NCBI GenBank assembly: GCA_030147305.1
Contig: JASLAE010000276.1
Location: 1-7,050 of the forward strand
Length of the DNA stretch: 7,050 bases
Direction: 5' to 3'
Source: Cesiribacter sp.
GTDB taxonomy: Bacteria; Bacteroidota; Bacteroidia; Cytophagales; Cyclobacteriaceae
Positions within the stretch are counted from its first letter, which is position 1; each line of letters opens with the position of its first letter. The notes beneath the pieces were generated by a model that made no database searches, was not told the origin of the DNA, and saw only the letters and a program-made list of their open reading frames with translations. Below are positions 6,353-7,050 of the stretch, one piece after another. The translations under genes and the position numbers were made by a program.

Positions 6353-6835
6353 ATGAAAGCTAAAAATCTCAGTGCGGGACTGCTCATGTACCGCCTGTTG
6401 ACAGGCCCATCGGCAGCGATGCAATTCTTTTTGGTGCATCCTGGCGGCCCCTACTTTACCCAAAAGGATAAAGGCTGGTGGGGCATCCCGAAAGGCCTGC
6501 CTAACGAAGGAGAAGATTTGCTGCAGACTGCGCAGCGTGAGTTTAAGGAAGAAACAGGCCTGGAGCCACGTCCACCTTTTTTACCCCTGGAAAGCATTAA
6601 GCAAAAGGGTGGCAAAACGGTTTGGGCCTGGGCATTTGCCGGTGCCTGGGAAGAGGGGCAGGGCATCAGCTGCAATACCTTTCGTGTAGAATGGCCTTAT
6701 AAAAGTGGTAAATGGCAGTCATATCCGGAAGTAGATGCAGCACGCTGGTTTACCTATGAAGAAGCCTGCCAGTACATCAATGCTGCACAAATTCCTTTCC
6801 TGGACAGGCTAATGGAACAAACACAACATGGCTAG
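6353..6835 (+). CDS. Nudix hydrolase (COG4119-type predicted NTP pyrophosphohydrolase)
   Basis: This 160-residue cytosolic enzyme is expected to hydrolyse a nucleoside diphosphate linked to another group, using Mg2+ or Mn2+. The Nudix box GX5EX7REUXEEXGU is complete at residues 48-70: Gly48, Glu54, Arg62-Glu63, Glu66-Glu67 and Gly69. Features of the COG4119 subgroup are SAGLLMYR (7-14), FFLVHPGGPYF (25-35), WWGIPKG (42-48), KQKGGKTVWAWAF after the box, an NTFRVEWP strand, PEVDAARWF, and the C-terminal AQIPFLDRL. The substrate of this subgroup is not established, and house-cleaning of damaged or excess nucleotides is a guess. Length is normal and the protein is intact. The start fits the family N-terminus (few residues before SAGLL). 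No Shine-Dalgarno is seen; a small ACCTG/CAGGT hairpin (6334-6347) ends 5 nt before the ATG. No clear promoter was found in the AT-rich gap before it. Confidence 0.96.
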   Translation: MKAKNLSAGLLMYRLLTGPSAAMQFFLVHPGGPYFTQKDKGWWGIPKGLPNEGEDLLQTAQREFKEETGLEPRPPFLPLESIKQKGGKTVWAWAFAGAWEEGQGISCNTFRVEWPYKSGKWQSYPEVDAARWFTYEEACQYINAAQIPFLDRLMEQTQHG

Positions 6836-6845
6836 CCGCCCGGCT
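6834..6845 (+). terminator. Weak possible terminator after the Nudix gene
   Basis: AGCC (6834-6837) and GGCT (6842-6845) form a 4-bp stem starting within the stop codon, followed by TAATTTTCTCTTT. The stem is short, so termination would be inefficient and read-through into the CheB-type gene 97 nt downstream is possible. Confidence 0.3.
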
Positions 6846-6932
6846 TAATTTTCTCTTTAATCATCGAAACCAACATACAATTGCCATTTATACTTGTTAA
6901 AGTTTTTTGAGCTATAGAAGAATAGAGAATTA

Positions 6933-7050
6933 ATGAATACTGCATCAGACAAATCCATGCATATTGTAGTGATCGGAACTTCGGCCGGGGGGATTGCTGC
7001 GCTACAGGAGGTTGTAAGTCAGCTACATGCAAATATGCATGCTGCTTATT
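6933..7050 (+). CDS. CheB-type protein-glutamate methylesterase domain protein (5' part only)
   Basis: The window ends after 39 codons of this gene. After a short leader (residues 1-9) comes HIVVIGTSAGGIAALQEVV (10-28), which matches the first strand and nucleophile turn of the CheB catalytic domain; Ser17 in GTSAGG corresponds to the active-site serine of the GAS(T/A)GG motif. CheB enzymes demethylate or deamidate glutamyl residues of chemotaxis receptors. There is no receiver domain in front of the catalytic domain, unlike enteric CheB. In Bacteroidota such receiver-less forms occur as stand-alone proteins or as the first part of CheB-CheR-PAS-kinase fusions, and which applies here lies beyond the window. 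ATG 6933 gives the longer product; ATG 6957 (Met9) is a possible alternative. A near-match to the -7 element, TATACTTG, lies at 6889-6896 but has no clear -33 partner. Confidence 0.85.
   Translation, partial: MNTASDKSMHIVVIGTSAGGIAALQEVVSQLHANMHAAY

Noticed and set aside
6832..7032. 66-codon minus-strand frame at the right end
   Set aside because: It is antisense to the CheB-type start, whose plus-strand frame gives the clear GTSAGG nucleophile motif.

Overview
The window looks like chromosomal DNA of a member of the Bacteroidota, possibly order Cytophagales. Three things point there: the first gene is a TonB-dependent receptor with the N-terminal carboxypeptidase-regulatory-like domain typical of that phylum; a TAnnTTTG-type -7 promoter element lies just upstream of it; and start codons mostly lack a Shine-Dalgarno sequence. 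Genes are of intermediate GC and the gaps are AT-rich. No mobile element, CRISPR array, tRNA or rRNA is visible.

Layout: (1) 87-2477 (+) is a TonB-dependent outer-membrane receptor with a promoter and an operator-like inverted repeat in front. (2) 2474-4138 (-) is a two-gene unit, a YciI/DGPF-family protein followed by an ECF sigma factor with a long C-terminal TPR-like extension. This is the ECF42-DGPF pairing known from many phyla. A perfect 12-bp inverted repeat fills the gap between the two genes and ends 9 nt before the sigma start codon. The sigma gene converges on the receptor gene, and both stop codons share one CTAG. (3) 4379-5311 (-) is a DUF5996-family protein with its own intrinsic terminator at 4301-4330. 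(4) 5312-5743 is a gap with no convincing gene. (5) 5744-6136 (-) is a small VOC/glyoxalase-fold protein. (6) 6353-6835 (+) is a Nudix hydrolase of the COG4119 type. (7) 6933-7050 (+) is the start of a CheB-type methylesterase gene cut by the window end.

How the genes relate: only yciI and the sigma gene form a clear operon. The sigma factor probably controls its own YciI partner and perhaps other small cytosolic proteins, because no anti-sigma or membrane sensor gene is present and in this family the C-terminal extension takes on a control role. The VOC and DUF5996 genes lie on the same strand upstream, but a terminator and long gaps separate them, so co-regulation is only a guess. The receptor, Nudix and CheB genes appear functionally independent. 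I see no clearly new system; the most interesting element is the intercistronic hairpin in the ECF42 operon.
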